From Azohydromonas caseinilytica (GTDB taxonomy: Bacteria > Pseudomonadota > Gammaproteobacteria > Burkholderiales > Burkholderiaceae_C): a stretch of 64,000 nt of DNA. This document shows positions 1 through 8,037 of the stretch, one piece after another; position 1 is the first letter of the stretch, and each line of letters begins with the position of its first letter. The translations under genes were made by a program, and so were the position numbers. Where the stretch lies: positions 1 to 64,000 of the forward strand of contig NZ_JABBFW010000029.1 of assembly GCF_012927045.1 (NCBI RefSeq). The letters run 5' to 3'. Below the pieces are notes generated by a model, which saw only the letters and a program-made list of their open reading frames with translations, made no database searches and had not been told where the DNA came from.

Positions 1-12
1 ATTGCAGCGTAG

Positions 13-322
13 GCCCTCGGGCCGGCGAACACCGGCGGGGAAAAACCAAGTCGGTACAGCGGCGACCTCCATGCCGCACGTGGCCATGCCTCTTCAAGGC
101 TACGTGGCGCTGTTTTCACACGGCCTCGGCTGAAATCGGGCATACCGCCCTAAAGACAGGATTGGAACGGATCAGGTGTTCGAGTTCGACGGCGATCGAA
201 TTCTGCGTGTGCGGATACAGCGCAATCCCGACAAGTTAGCGGCCCTGTCACAGCTTCATCGTTCCAAACGTCTTGTTGGTTGGGGAGGTCATGCCGGCCC
301 CCTCGCAACCCCTTTCATCTAA
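13..322 (+). pseudogene. Relic of an ECF41-type sigma factor C-terminal (SnoaL-like) region
   Basis: No intact reading frame covers this stretch, but two overlapping frames carry sigma-like pieces. Frame 1 (13-153) reads a Gly-rich segment (TGGEKP) that could be the degraded DGGGK-type motif of the family. Frame 2 (134-322) reads FEFDGDRILRVRIQRNPDKL, which closely resembles the conserved end of ECF41 sigma factors, whose fused SnoaL-like domain ends in an NPDKL motif. The frame change and the stop codons at 10 and 131 indicate a pseudogene. Anything upstream of the window is unseen. ECF41 sigma genes normally sit beside a carboxymuconolactone decarboxylase, oxidoreductase or epimerase gene, and a decarboxylase-type gene follows here at 336. 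The NPDKL match is direct; calling the rest of the stretch sigma-derived is inference. Confidence 0.55.
246..272 (+). promoter_or_regulatory. Putative ECF41-dependent promoter (TGTCACA-N16-CGTC)
   Basis: TGTCACA occupies 246-252 and CGTC occupies 269-272, separated by 16 bases. This matches the -35/-10 pattern described for ECF41 sigma factors in front of carboxymuconolactone decarboxylase-type target genes. The site lies in the 3' end of the sigma relic, about 64 bases before the gene start at 336, which is a plausible 5' leader. If correct, the gene is driven by an ECF41 sigma encoded elsewhere. Confidence 0.55.
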
Positions 323-335
323 GGAAACTCGACAC

Positions 336-785
336 ATGGATCGCGCTGTTTGGTACCAAGCATCTCCCGAGGGCGGCAAGGCTATGACCAGCCTGCACCA
401 TTTCGTCACGAAAGGCACCGAACTGCCAAGTTTGCTGACGCACCTTGTATTTCTGCGCGTCTCTCAGATCAACGGCTGCGCCCACTGCATCGACATTCAT
501 ACCCGCGACCTCATAGCTGAAGGGATGTCCGTCGACAAGCTCGTGCTCATTCCAGTATGGCGCGAAGCGGAATACCTGTTCTCCGAGCAAGAGCGCGCTG
601 CGCTGGCTTGGTCCGAGGAAGTGACGCTTGTAAGCGAAACACACGCCTCCGATGCGGCCTATGCAGCTGCGTTGGCTGTATTCGGCGAGAAGGATCTGGT
701 GGACCTAACGCTTACCGTCGCTGCCATGAACGCGATCAATCGCATGGGCATCAGCTTCCGCATGAAGCCGCGGGCTAAGGCTTGA
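336..785 (+). CDS. Carboxymuconolactone decarboxylase/AhpD-family protein
   Basis: A 149-residue all-helical AhpD-like protein. The motif CAHCID, about one third in, carries the CxxC pair and the downstream His/Asp typical of the peroxidase-type members (CxxC thiols acting as alkylhydroperoxide reductant partners). The ERAALAWSE segment is also characteristic. I chose the ATG at 336 because AAGGAA at 321-326 is a well placed ribosome binding site and the family normally starts close to the helix containing ASPEGGKAM. An ORF with a start at 273 would add 21 unlikely residues. It lies directly after an ECF41 sigma relic and an ECF41-like promoter, the usual partner arrangement for this family. 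The substrate is unknown. Confidence 0.85.
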   Translation: MDRAVWYQASPEGGKAMTSLHHFVTKGTELPSLLTHLVFLRVSQINGCAHCIDIHTRDLIAEGMSVDKLVLIPVWREAEYLFSEQERAALAWSEEVTLVSETHASDAAYAAALAVFGEKDLVDLTLTVAAMNAINRMGISFRMKPRAKA

Positions 786-840
786 GCTTGGGTGTTTCTG
801 CAAGCGTACGGCTGAAAATCTGCCACCAGAAAGCGTCGGC

Positions 841-867
841 ATGATTCTTTGCTCCACGAAGAATCAT
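841..867. repeat. Perfect 9-bp inverted repeat downstream of the AhpD-like gene
   Basis: ATGATTCTT (841-849) and AAGAATCAT (859-867) form a perfect 9-bp stem with a 9-base loop, between the convergent genes ending at 785 and 976. There is no T tract, so it could be a processing or weak termination hairpin or an operator. The rest of 786-975 shows no supportable gene; a 66-aa minus-strand ORF there has no recognisable features. Confidence 0.35.
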
Positions 868-975
868 GGGAGGAGACAGCGCGGCCTGTAATGTCTGCTT
901 CCGCTGCAGAGCGGTCACAGAGTAATCATTCAGCGGCCGCGACCAGACGGCCAGCAGACCGCGGCTTAAAAGCAA

Positions 976-1527
976 CTACCTAACATGCCCCCAATTCTTT
1001 TGGAAGTTTTCTCGGAATGTATTATATATTTTTTCATAGCGATCATTATCACTGATAGTTTTCGGTTGCGGCGCCATGGCAAAAACAATAGCCATATTTG
1101 CCTCTGACTCGCAAACCACTCCAATATGAGTTCCATCTTTTTCCCCTCTGGCTGATGTTTTTCTCTGAATTGACACCAGAGACAAACCTGATTCGTGCAA
1201 TGTTTTAGATGAATAAGCAGCACACCGAAGATCCCACTCCTCATTCTCCTTGTCATTGCGCTTGCCAGGCGAGGTGGAGCCGGGCATCAACTCCATTTGG
1301 AAGAAAATATCGCTTCCTTTTATTTCTTGCAGCGGAGACTTCTGTTGTTCAGGTGATTTTTGTTGTGCATTTTGAGCGACGGACTCGTTTAATCTTGCCT
1401 TCAGTGGGGCAACCGCAACATAATACTGTGCCACACTTGTAATCAGTGCGGTTATTACTGTTGCGGCAGCCGGAATAGCTATTGAAACATAAGAGTTGTG
1501 TTGTTTCGCTTGTTGATCTTTTTCCAT
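976..1527 (-). CDS. Hypothetical single-pass membrane protein, AT-rich
   Basis: A 183-residue protein I do not recognise. Residues about 14-36 form one hydrophobic segment (SIAIPAAATVITALITSVAQ). A polar, Gln-rich stretch follows (residues about 45-66), then a domain with three Cys. Its base composition is clearly lower in GC than the surrounding genes, and its codon use is unlike theirs, which suggests recent acquisition. It ends convergently with the AhpD-like gene. A hairpin (CCGAGC at 1566-1571, GCTCGG at 1577-1582) lies upstream of the start. The topology predicts a short cytoplasmic tail, one helix and a periplasmic domain. No function can be assigned from sequence. Confidence 0.6.
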   Translation of the reverse strand: MEKDQQAKQHNSYVSIAIPAAATVITALITSVAQYYVAVAPLKARLNESVAQNAQQKSPEQQKSPLQEIKGSDIFFQMELMPGSTSPGKRNDKENEEWDLRCAAYSSKTLHESGLSLVSIQRKTSARGEKDGTHIGVVCESEANMAIVFAMAPQPKTISDNDRYEKIYNTFRENFQKNWGHVR

Positions 1528-2177
1528 TTTGAGTTTTGATCCGTTTTAAGTCGACTGATGTGGTACCGAGCAGGTAGCTCGGCATTACAGGGGATCTCTC
1601 ATCTTGCTCGTGGTCGCCTCGGCCTTCGGCCATGAAGTCCGGCGAAAATCAAGCGAATTTTCTCAGCACGCCAGAAAGCGAGCGGTGTGCAGGAAGAATG
1701 CAAAGTTTTTCGCCAACCTGCTCGATCTCAAGATCGATATCCGTGCACTCTTAGACCAGATCGAACGGAATTCGGACGGCTTGGGAATTGCCGTTCCTGG
1801 AACACCCGGGTTGTATGCATTGCGGCTCCAGCATGGATGTACAGCGTGTGTACTTTGGCGCCATCTTGATGCAGCCGCATGTCGTGCCGTCCCTGAGGCA
1901 GGACGCCGCCAGCGTCGTCTACAGCCGCGTCGATCTGGAGCTGCGGCTCCACAGAGTGGCAGCCGACACCCGGGATCGGACCTTGAAGGCCAGTGGTACC
2001 GCTGATCTGTCCGGCCGCCTCACCCAGGCCCGCACTGGCAACCGTGTCCTGCAACACAAGGCCGGGCACGCAACCATCCCGGCATCGTCGAGCACTTGGC
2101 TCGTTGGGTACATGACTTGCCAAATCCTCGCAGTCCCATCGTCATGGCGGGACACCCAACCAAGAAAGGAACATCCC
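1528..2177. other. 650-base stretch with no supportable gene
   Basis: Short open frames exist on both strands but none has a good start, family-like motifs or consistent coding character. The stretch contains the hairpin CCGAGC-N5-GCTCGG (1566-1582) near the upstream end and the ribosome binding site AAGAAAGGA (2162-2170) of the next gene. It may include decayed coding sequence, which I cannot identify. Confidence 0.4.
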
Positions 2178-2702
2178 ATGAGCGCTCAGGACGACATTCG
2201 GAATCCAGCTGGCAAGGACGGCTCCCACCCGGTGGCCACGGGCACCGGAGCCGTGGTGGGTGGAGCGGCCGGTGGCATTGCCGGCGCGGCGGCCGCGGGC
2301 GCCGCGGTCGGCGGCATGACGGGTCCGGTGGGCGCGGCGGTTGGTGCCGTGGCGGGCGCGGTGGTGGGGGCCCTGGCCGGCAAGGGCATCGCGAACGCCG
2401 TCGACCCGGCAGCTGAAGACCAGTATTGGCGCGACAACTACTCGAGCCGCCCATACGCGAGCGGCGGGAGCTATGACGACTACGGGCCGGCCTACCGCTA
2501 TGGCGTGGATGCGTATACCCGCTACCCCAACCGGTCCTTCGACGACGTGGAGAGCGACCTGAGCAGGGACTGGAGCACCAACCGCGGGAGTTCGAGTCTT
2601 GAGTGGGAACGCGCGAAACATGCCTCGCGCGACGCGTGGCACCGTGTGAGCAATGCGGCTGAGCGCGCCATGCCGGGCGACTCGGACCGCGACGGCCGCT
2701 GA
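2178..2702 (+). CDS. Glycine-zipper protein of unknown function
   Basis: A 174-residue protein. Residues about 20-75 are a long Gly/Ala-rich glycine-zipper segment (repeated GxxxG, for example GAVVGGAAGGIAGAAAAGAA) that can pack as membrane-inserted or oligomerising helices. The remaining 100 residues are polar and rich in Tyr, Asp, Arg and Ser (EDQYWRDNYSSRPYASGGSY). There is no cleavable signal peptide before the zipper. The start at 2178 follows AAGAAAGGA at the right spacing; a much longer in-frame extension upstream lacks support. Similar stand-alone proteins in Burkholderiales are often stress-related, but that is only a family-level impression. Confidence 0.75.
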   Translation: MSAQDDIRNPAGKDGSHPVATGTGAVVGGAAGGIAGAAAAGAAVGGMTGPVGAAVGAVAGAVVGALAGKGIANAVDPAAEDQYWRDNYSSRPYASGGSYDDYGPAYRYGVDAYTRYPNRSFDDVESDLSRDWSTNRGSSSLEWERAKHASRDAWHRVSNAAERAMPGDSDRDGR

Positions 2703-2711
2703 ACGAGCCAG

Positions 2712-2729
2712 GGCGCGGGCTCCCGCGCC
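2712..2729 (+). terminator. GC hairpin after the glycine-zipper gene
   Basis: GGCGCGGG (2712-2719) and CCCGCGCC (2722-2729) are perfectly complementary ten bases after the stop codon. There is no following T run, so intrinsic termination is uncertain. The remaining bases to 2895 show no gene. Confidence 0.35.
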
Positions 2730-2895
2730 ATGCGCAGCGCCGAGCAGCCGGCGCTGGTGCAGGCCACCCTGGCGGTGGCCTGCAGCAAGTCCGTGACATG
2801 CCGCATGGCAAAGCCGGTGGCGTCCTGGCGGCGGAGGCCTTGCCGGCACCGCTGACCACCAGCCGGCCGATGGCGCCTCAGGCGTCAGGCGCGCG

Positions 2896-3966
2896 TCACG
2901 CCTTGGTGATCGCGTCGCACGCGGCCTGGGTCACCTGCGCGGTGGTGGCCTTGCCGCCGAGGTCGCCGGTGTGCAGCGCCGGGTTGGCCGTCACCTGTTC
3001 GATGGCCTTCATCACGCGCGCCGCGGCTTCATGCTCGCCCAGGTGCTCCAGCAGCATCACCACGGACCAGAAGGTGCCCACGGGGTTGGCGAGGCCCTTG
3101 CCCATGATGTCGAAGGCCGAGCCGTGGATGGGCTCGAACATCGACGGGTAGCGGTGCTCGGGGTCGATGTTGCCGGTGGGCGCGATGCCCAGGCTGCCGG
3201 CCAGCGCCGCGGCCAGGTCGCTGAGGATGTCGGCGTGCAGGTTGGTGGCGACTATGGTGTCGAGCGTGGCGGGCTTGTTGACCATGCGCGCCGTCATCGC
3301 GTCCACCAGCTCCTTGTCCCACTTCACGTCCGGGAACTCGGCGGCGATCTCGGCGGCGATCTGGTCCCACATCACCATGGCGTGGCGCTGGGCGTTGCTC
3401 TTGGTGACCACGGTGAGCTGCTTGCGCGGACGCGACTGCGCCAGCCTGAAGGCGAAGCGCAGGATGCGCTCCACGCCCACGCGGGTCATCAGGGTCACGT
3501 CGGTGGCGGCCTCGATGGGGTGGCCCTGGTGCACGCGGCCGCCCACGCCCGAGTACTCGCCTTCCGAGTTCTCGCGCACGATGACCCAGTTCAGGTCCTC
3601 GGGCTTGCAGCGCTTGAGCGGCGCGTCGATGCCGGGAAGGATGCGCGTGGGGCGCACGTTGGCGTACTGGTCGAAGCCCTGGCAGATCTTCAGGCGCAGG
3701 CCCCACAGCGTGATGTGGTCGGGGATGTCGGGGTCGCCGGCGGAGCCGAACAGGATCGCGTCCTTGTCGCGCAGCGCGTCCAGGCCGTCGGCGGGCATCA
3801 TCACGCCGTGCCGGCGGTAGTGGTCGCCACCCCAGTCGAAGTTCTGGAATTCGAAGCGGAAGTTGCAGTTGGCCGCGGCGAGCGCTTCCAGCACCTGCTG
3901 GCCGGCCGGAACGACTTCCTTGCCGATGCCGTCTCCGGGAATGGTGGCAATGCGATAGGTCTTCAT
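2896..3966 (-). CDS. dmlA: D-malate/tartrate dehydrogenase (isocitrate/isopropylmalate dehydrogenase family)
   Basis: A 356-residue NAD-dependent beta-decarboxylating dehydrogenase, the length of E. coli DmlA (about 360) and of tartrate dehydrogenases. It would oxidise D-malate to pyruvate and CO2, or act on tartrate or isopropylmalate. Visible family signatures are the N-terminal IPGDGIGKEV, the substrate-site segment VRENSEGEYSG, the catalytic Lys region VVTKSNAQRHAMVMW, the metal-binding Asp in ATNLHADILSDLAA, and the cofactor-loop sequence EPIHGSAFDIMGKG. The start at 3966 places MKTYRIATIPGDG at the conserved N-terminus; the longer frame to 4023 lacks support. It is divergent from a LysR gene 113 bases away, the classical dmlR-dmlA layout. 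D-malate versus tartrate specificity cannot be settled from sequence. Confidence 0.85.
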   Translation of the reverse strand: MKTYRIATIPGDGIGKEVVPAGQQVLEALAAANCNFRFEFQNFDWGGDHYRRHGVMMPADGLDALRDKDAILFGSAGDPDIPDHITLWGLRLKICQGFDQYANVRPTRILPGIDAPLKRCKPEDLNWVIVRENSEGEYSGVGGRVHQGHPIEAATDVTLMTRVGVERILRFAFRLAQSRPRKQLTVVTKSNAQRHAMVMWDQIAAEIAAEFPDVKWDKELVDAMTARMVNKPATLDTIVATNLHADILSDLAAALAGSLGIAPTGNIDPEHRYPSMFEPIHGSAFDIMGKGLANPVGTFWSVVMLLEHLGEHEAAARVMKAIEQVTANPALHTGDLGGKATTAQVTQAACDAITKA

Positions 3967-4079
3967 GGCTTGTCTTGCGTCGCGGATGGGTTGATGGCCG
4001 GACTGTAGGAACACGGACCCCACCGCGCACGGCGCTAAAGTGAAGCCAGCGTTAACCTGGGCTCAACAATCGAACCGCC

Positions 4080-5009
4080 ATGGCCACAGACATCCTGCCC
4101 GAGGACCTGGGCTTCTTCTCGGCCCTGGCCTCGGCCGGCAGCCTGAGCGCCGCGGCGCGCGAGCTGGGCATCACCACCCCTGCCGTGAGCAAGCGCCTGG
4201 CGCAGATGGAAGCGCGGCTGGGCATCGCGCTGGTCATCCGCACCACGCGGCGCATGAGCCTCACGCCGGAGGGCGAGCTCTACCTGGAGCATGCCCGGCG
4301 CATCCTCAGCGAGATCGACGACATGCAGGAGCTGCTGGGCGTGTCCAAGGCCGTGCCCAAGGGGCTGCTGCGCGTCAATGCCACGCTGGGCTTTGGCCGC
4401 AGCCACGTGGCGCCGCTGATCTCGCGCTTCGTGCGCAAGTACCCGCAGGTCGAGGTGCAGCTGCAACTATCGGTGAACCCGCCACCGCTGACCGAGGATG
4501 CCTTCGACGTGTGCATCCGCTTCGGCGCGCCGCCGGACACGCGCGTGATCGCGCGGCGCATCGCGCCCAACCGGCGGCTGCTGTGCGCCTCGCCGGCCTA
4601 CCTCGCCAAACACGGCACGCCCAAGGTGCCCAATGACCTGGCGCAGCACAACTGCATCGGCATCCGCCAGGGCGAGGAGGCCTACGGGGTGTGGCGGCTG
4701 CTGAGCGGGCGCGGCCGCAACGCCGTCACGGAGTCCGTGAAGATCCGCGGCAACCTCACCACCAACGACGGCGAGATCGCCGTGAACTGGGCGCTGGACG
4801 GCCACGGCATCCTGATGCGCGCCGAGTGGGACATCGGCCGCTACCTGCAAAGCGGGCGGCTGGTGCAGGTGCTGCCGCAGTACCACACGCCCGACGCCGA
4901 CATCCACGCGGTCTATCCGCAGCGCCACCAGACGGCGGTGCGCGTGCGGGCCTTCGTGGACTTCATCGCCCTGTCGTTCGCGCAGCAGACGACGGCCGGC
5001 AAGCCCTGA
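4080..5009 (+). CDS. LysR-family regulator, DmlR-like
   Basis: A 309-residue LysR-type transcription factor. Residues about 8-66 are the winged helix-turn-helix (FFSALASAGSLSAAARELGI, then SKRLAQMEARLG), followed by the linker helix and a two-lobe effector-binding domain ending in a conserved PQRHQ segment. It is transcribed away from the D-malate/tartrate dehydrogenase gene, so it probably activates that gene when the organic acid is present. The shared spacer (3967-4079) contains GTTAAC near 4050, a possible part of a LysR site, but no clear T-N11-A box. A second LysR begins 10 bases after its stop codon, so the two are probably co-transcribed. Confidence 0.85.
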   Translation: MATDILPEDLGFFSALASAGSLSAAARELGITTPAVSKRLAQMEARLGIALVIRTTRRMSLTPEGELYLEHARRILSEIDDMQELLGVSKAVPKGLLRVNATLGFGRSHVAPLISRFVRKYPQVEVQLQLSVNPPPLTEDAFDVCIRFGAPPDTRVIARRIAPNRRLLCASPAYLAKHGTPKVPNDLAQHNCIGIRQGEEAYGVWRLLSGRGRNAVTESVKIRGNLTTNDGEIAVNWALDGHGILMRAEWDIGRYLQSGRLVQVLPQYHTPDADIHAVYPQRHQTAVRVRAFVDFIALSFAQQTTAGKP

Positions 5010-5019
5010 CTGCGGCGCC

Positions 5020-6003
5020 ATGAAGACCACCCTCGACGAGCTCCAGGCCTTCACGGCGGTGCTGGACACCGGCTCGATCACGGCCGCGGCCGACCGGCTC
5101 GGCCAGACCGTCTCCGGCATCAGCCGCGCCCTGGGCCGGCTGGAGCGCAAGCTGGACACCACGCTGCTGCGGCGCACCACGCGCCGCATCGAGCTCACCG
5201 AGGAAGGCGCCACCTTCCTGAGCCACGCCCGGGCCATCCTGGCCGCCGTGGACCATGCCGAGGAGCAGATGGCCAGCCGCCAGCGCCAGCCCGCGGGCCG
5301 CCTGCGCGTCAATGCGGCAACGCCCTTCATGCTGCACGCCATCGTCCCGCTGCTGCCGGCCTTCGGCGCGCAGTTCCCCCAGATCCGGCTGGAGCTGGAC
5401 ACGGACGATCTCAACATCGACCTGCTGCAGCGGCGCACCGACGTGGCCGTCCGCATCGGCGCGCTGCAGGACTCGACGCTGCATGCCCGGCTGCTGGCCA
5501 GCAGCCGCATCCGCGTGCTGGCCAGCCCGGCCTACCTGGAGCGCCACGGCGCACCCGACAGCGTCGCCGACCTCGCGCGCCACGTGCTGCTGGGCTTCAC
5601 GCAGCCCGAGTCGCTCAACCGCTGGCCGCTGCGCGGCGAGCATGGCGAGGAGTGGCCCATCGTGCCCACGCTCAGCGCCTCCAGCGGCGAGACGCTGCGC
5701 CAGCTGGCGCTGCAGGGCGCGGGCATCGTCTGCCTCTCGGACTTCATGACGCAAGCCGATCGCCGCGAGGGCCGCCTGGCGCAGGTGCTGGCGCCGCACA
5801 CCGCGGAGGTGCGCCAGCCGATCCACGCCGTCTACTACCGCAACGTCCAGCTCGCCGCGCGCATTGCCTGCTTCCTGGACTTCGTGGCGGAACAGCTCTC
5901 GCGCAACGAGGAGCTGCGGCTCGGTCCTTCGGGCAGGCCCCGCGCCGCCGCGCCGCGCAGGACCACGGCTGCCGCCAGCACGCGCACGCGCCGCTCCGGC
6001 TGA
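5020..6003 (+). CDS. LysR-family regulator
   Basis: A 327-residue LysR-type regulator. The N-terminal HTH reads FTAVLDTGSITAAADRLGQT followed by GISRALGRLERKLDTTLLRR, and the C-terminal two thirds are the periplasmic-binding-protein-like effector domain. The C-terminus has an extra Ala/Arg-rich tail of about 25 residues. It begins 10 bases after the preceding LysR gene and is followed 98 bases later by an MFS exporter gene on the same strand. It could control the exporter, the dehydrogenase, or itself. The two tandem regulators are clearly different in sequence, so this is not a recent duplication. Confidence 0.85.
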   Translation: MKTTLDELQAFTAVLDTGSITAAADRLGQTVSGISRALGRLERKLDTTLLRRTTRRIELTEEGATFLSHARAILAAVDHAEEQMASRQRQPAGRLRVNAATPFMLHAIVPLLPAFGAQFPQIRLELDTDDLNIDLLQRRTDVAVRIGALQDSTLHARLLASSRIRVLASPAYLERHGAPDSVADLARHVLLGFTQPESLNRWPLRGEHGEEWPIVPTLSASSGETLRQLALQGAGIVCLSDFMTQADRREGRLAQVLAPHTAEVRQPIHAVYYRNVQLAARIACFLDFVAEQLSRNEELRLGPSGRPRAAAPRRTTAAASTRTRRSG

Positions 6004-6101
6004 TTGTTGAGCGCCGGGCAAGAATCATCTGTCCGGCGACGGCTGTTTCCGCGACGCTGCGGCAAGCACAGTGGCGCCCAACTCGTTTGTTGGAGCTTTC
6101 C

Positions 6102-7301
6102 ATGCCGCTTGCACTGCTCGCGCTCACCGTCAGCGCCTTCGCCATAGGCACGACGGAGTTCGTCATCGTCGGCCTCATCCCGACCATCGCCACCGACCTG
6201 GCGGTCAGCCTGCCCTCGGCCGGACTGCTGGTCAGCCTCTACGCCCTGGGCGTCGCCGTGGGTGCGCCCGTGCTCACCGCCCTGACCGGCCGCGTGCCGC
6301 GCAAGGCACTGCTGCTGGGCCTGATGGCGTTGTTCACCGCCGGCAACCTGCTGGCCTGGCAGGCGCCGGGCTACGGGCCGCTGATCGTGGCGCGCGTGCT
6401 CACCGGCCTGGCGCACGGCGTGTTCTTCTCCATCGGCTCGACCATCGCCACCAGCCTGGTGCCCAAGGACAAGGCCGCCGGCGCCATCGCCACCATGTTC
6501 ACCGGCCTGACGGTGGCGCTGGTCACCGGCGTGCCGCTGGGCACCTTCATCGGCCAGCACTTCGGCTGGCGCGAGACCTTCCTGGCCGTGTCGGCGCTGG
6601 GCCTCGTCGCCTTCGTCGCCAGCCTCATTGCCGTGCCGCGCGGCATCCCCCACGCACCGCCAGCCTCGCTGCGCCAGCAGGCCCGGGTGCTGACGCAACC
6701 ACGCCTGCTGCTGGTCTATGCGAAGACGGCCATCGGCTACGGCGGCTCGTTCATCCCCTTCACCTTCCTGGCGCCGATCCTTCAGGACGTGGCCGGCTTC
6801 AGCCAGGGCGCCGTGGCCTGGGTGCTGCTCGCCTATGGCGTGTCGGTGGCGGTCGGCAACGTCTGGGGCGGCCGGCTGGCCGACCGGCAAGGCCCGATCC
6901 CGGCGCTGCGCCTCATCTTCGCGGCGCTGGCCGGCGTGCTGTTCCTGCTCACCTTCACCGCGCACAGCCCCTGGCTGGTGGTGCTGACGGTGCTGGCCTG
7001 GGGCGCCGTGGCCTTCGGCAACGTGCCGGGCCTGCAGCTCTACGTGGTGCGGCAGGCCGAGCGCTTCGAGCCGCAGGCGGTGGACGTGGCCTCGGGCCTG
7101 AACATCGCCGCCTTCAACCTCGGCATCGCCGGCGCAGCCTGGGGCGGTGGGCTGATCGTGCAGCACCTGGGCCTGCTGCACACGCCGTGGATCGGCGCAG
7201 CCGTGGTGCTGCTGGCCCTGGCCCTCACGCAGCTCAGCGGGCGCCTGGACGGACGCGGCAGCCCGTCCCGCAGCGCGGTAACCGTGGCGTCGTCCTGCTG
7301 A
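6102..7301 (+). CDS. MFS transporter of the DHA1 drug/sugar efflux type
   Basis: A 399-residue inner-membrane transporter with 12 predicted helices. The start of helix 1 carries the AFAIGTTEFVIVGLIP signature of the AraJ/YdhP/NepI-type DHA1 exporters. The loop after helix 2 has GRVPRKALL, a variant of the MFS motif A, and GVPLGTFIGQHFGWRETF matches the antiporter motif C region. The start at 6102 places the Met a few residues before helix 1; the longer upstream frame overlaps the LysR gene and reads as a shadow. It probably exports small hydrophilic or drug-like compounds in exchange for protons. Substrate is unknown. The stretch 7302-7437 after it holds no gene. Confidence 0.85.
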   Translation: MPLALLALTVSAFAIGTTEFVIVGLIPTIATDLAVSLPSAGLLVSLYALGVAVGAPVLTALTGRVPRKALLLGLMALFTAGNLLAWQAPGYGPLIVARVLTGLAHGVFFSIGSTIATSLVPKDKAAGAIATMFTGLTVALVTGVPLGTFIGQHFGWRETFLAVSALGLVAFVASLIAVPRGIPHAPPASLRQQARVLTQPRLLLVYAKTAIGYGGSFIPFTFLAPILQDVAGFSQGAVAWVLLAYGVSVAVGNVWGGRLADRQGPIPALRLIFAALAGVLFLLTFTAHSPWLVVLTVLAWGAVAFGNVPGLQLYVVRQAERFEPQAVDVASGLNIAAFNLGIAGAAWGGGLIVQHLGLLHTPWIGAAVVLLALALTQLSGRLDGRGSPSRSAVTVASSC

Positions 7302-7437
7302 TTGCTTCCAGCACTGAAAGAGCCGCGCCCCGACGCTCCTGTGCAGGCCCGCCCGCGCGGCCATGAGGTGTGTGTGAGCCCGCAGCCATCGCGCGCTCTG
7401 GAATGAGGGCGGCGGTCCTGGAGCTGGAGCGGCGGCC

Positions 7438-7923
7438 CTACTCCAGCAGCAGCCGCATGCCCTGGTAGCGTTGCTCCAGCTCCTGGCGCAGTTGCCGCCG
7501 CACCTTGGCCTGTTCGTAACGGCGCTTCTCTTCCGGCGTGAACGGGCGCAGCGGCGGCACCGGTGCGGGCTTGCGCTCGTCGTCCACCGCCACCATCGTG
7601 AAGAAGCAGCTGTTGACGTGGCGCACCACCTGGGAGCGGATGTCTTCGGCGATGACCTTGATGCCCACCTCCATCGACGAGGTGCCGGTGTGGTTGACGC
7701 TGGCCAGGAACGTGACGAGCTCGCCGACATGGATGGGCTGGCGGAACATCACCTGGTCCACCGAGAGCGTGACCACGTAGCGCCCGGCGTAGCGGCTGGC
7801 ACAGGCGTAGGCCACCTGGTCCAGCAGCTTCAAGATCGTGCCGCCATGCACGTTGCCGGAGAAGTTGGCGGTGTCGGGCGTCATCAGCACCGTCATCGTG
7901 AGCTGATGGGCGGGCAGGTCCAT
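7438..7923 (-). CDS. Acyl-CoA thioesterase (hotdog fold, YciA-like)
   Basis: A 161-residue single-hotdog thioesterase hydrolysing acyl-CoA to free acid and CoA. The core motif NFSGNVHGGTILKLLDQVAY contains the catalytic Asn/Asp pair typical of the YciA/BACH group. The DQVMFRQPIHVGE and SSMEVGIKV strands follow. A charged C-terminal helix (residues about 125-160, Arg/Glu-rich) is a common extension in proteobacterial members. I chose the ATG at 7923 because GAAGGAC lies just upstream on the minus strand; an in-frame start at 7965 would add 14 residues before the conserved LTMTVLMTPD. It is flanked by the TerC-Usp gene upstream on the same strand, with no obvious functional link. Confidence 0.85.
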   Translation of the reverse strand: MDLPAHQLTMTVLMTPDTANFSGNVHGGTILKLLDQVAYACASRYAGRYVVTLSVDQVMFRQPIHVGELVTFLASVNHTGTSSMEVGIKVIAEDIRSQVVRHVNSCFFTMVAVDDERKPAPVPPLRPFTPEEKRRYEQAKVRRQLRQELEQRYQGMRLLLE

Positions 7924-8037
7924 GAAACGGGTCCTTCGAGAAAGGTTGAGCATCGGCGGTCGCAACGGCCGTGGCCGCCGCGCCTGCCTGGAATTGAAAG
8001 GCTGAAGAAGGTGCCGCCGGTCTTGTCCCGGCGCCTC

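Noticed and set aside
775-975. A 66-codon minus-strand frame after the AhpD-like gene
   Set aside because: No ribosome binding site, no family pattern, and it overlaps an inverted repeat.
1604-2005. A 133-codon plus-strand ORF
   Set aside because: Composition becomes Arg-rich after residue 80 and no start or domain supports it; likely non-coding or decayed.
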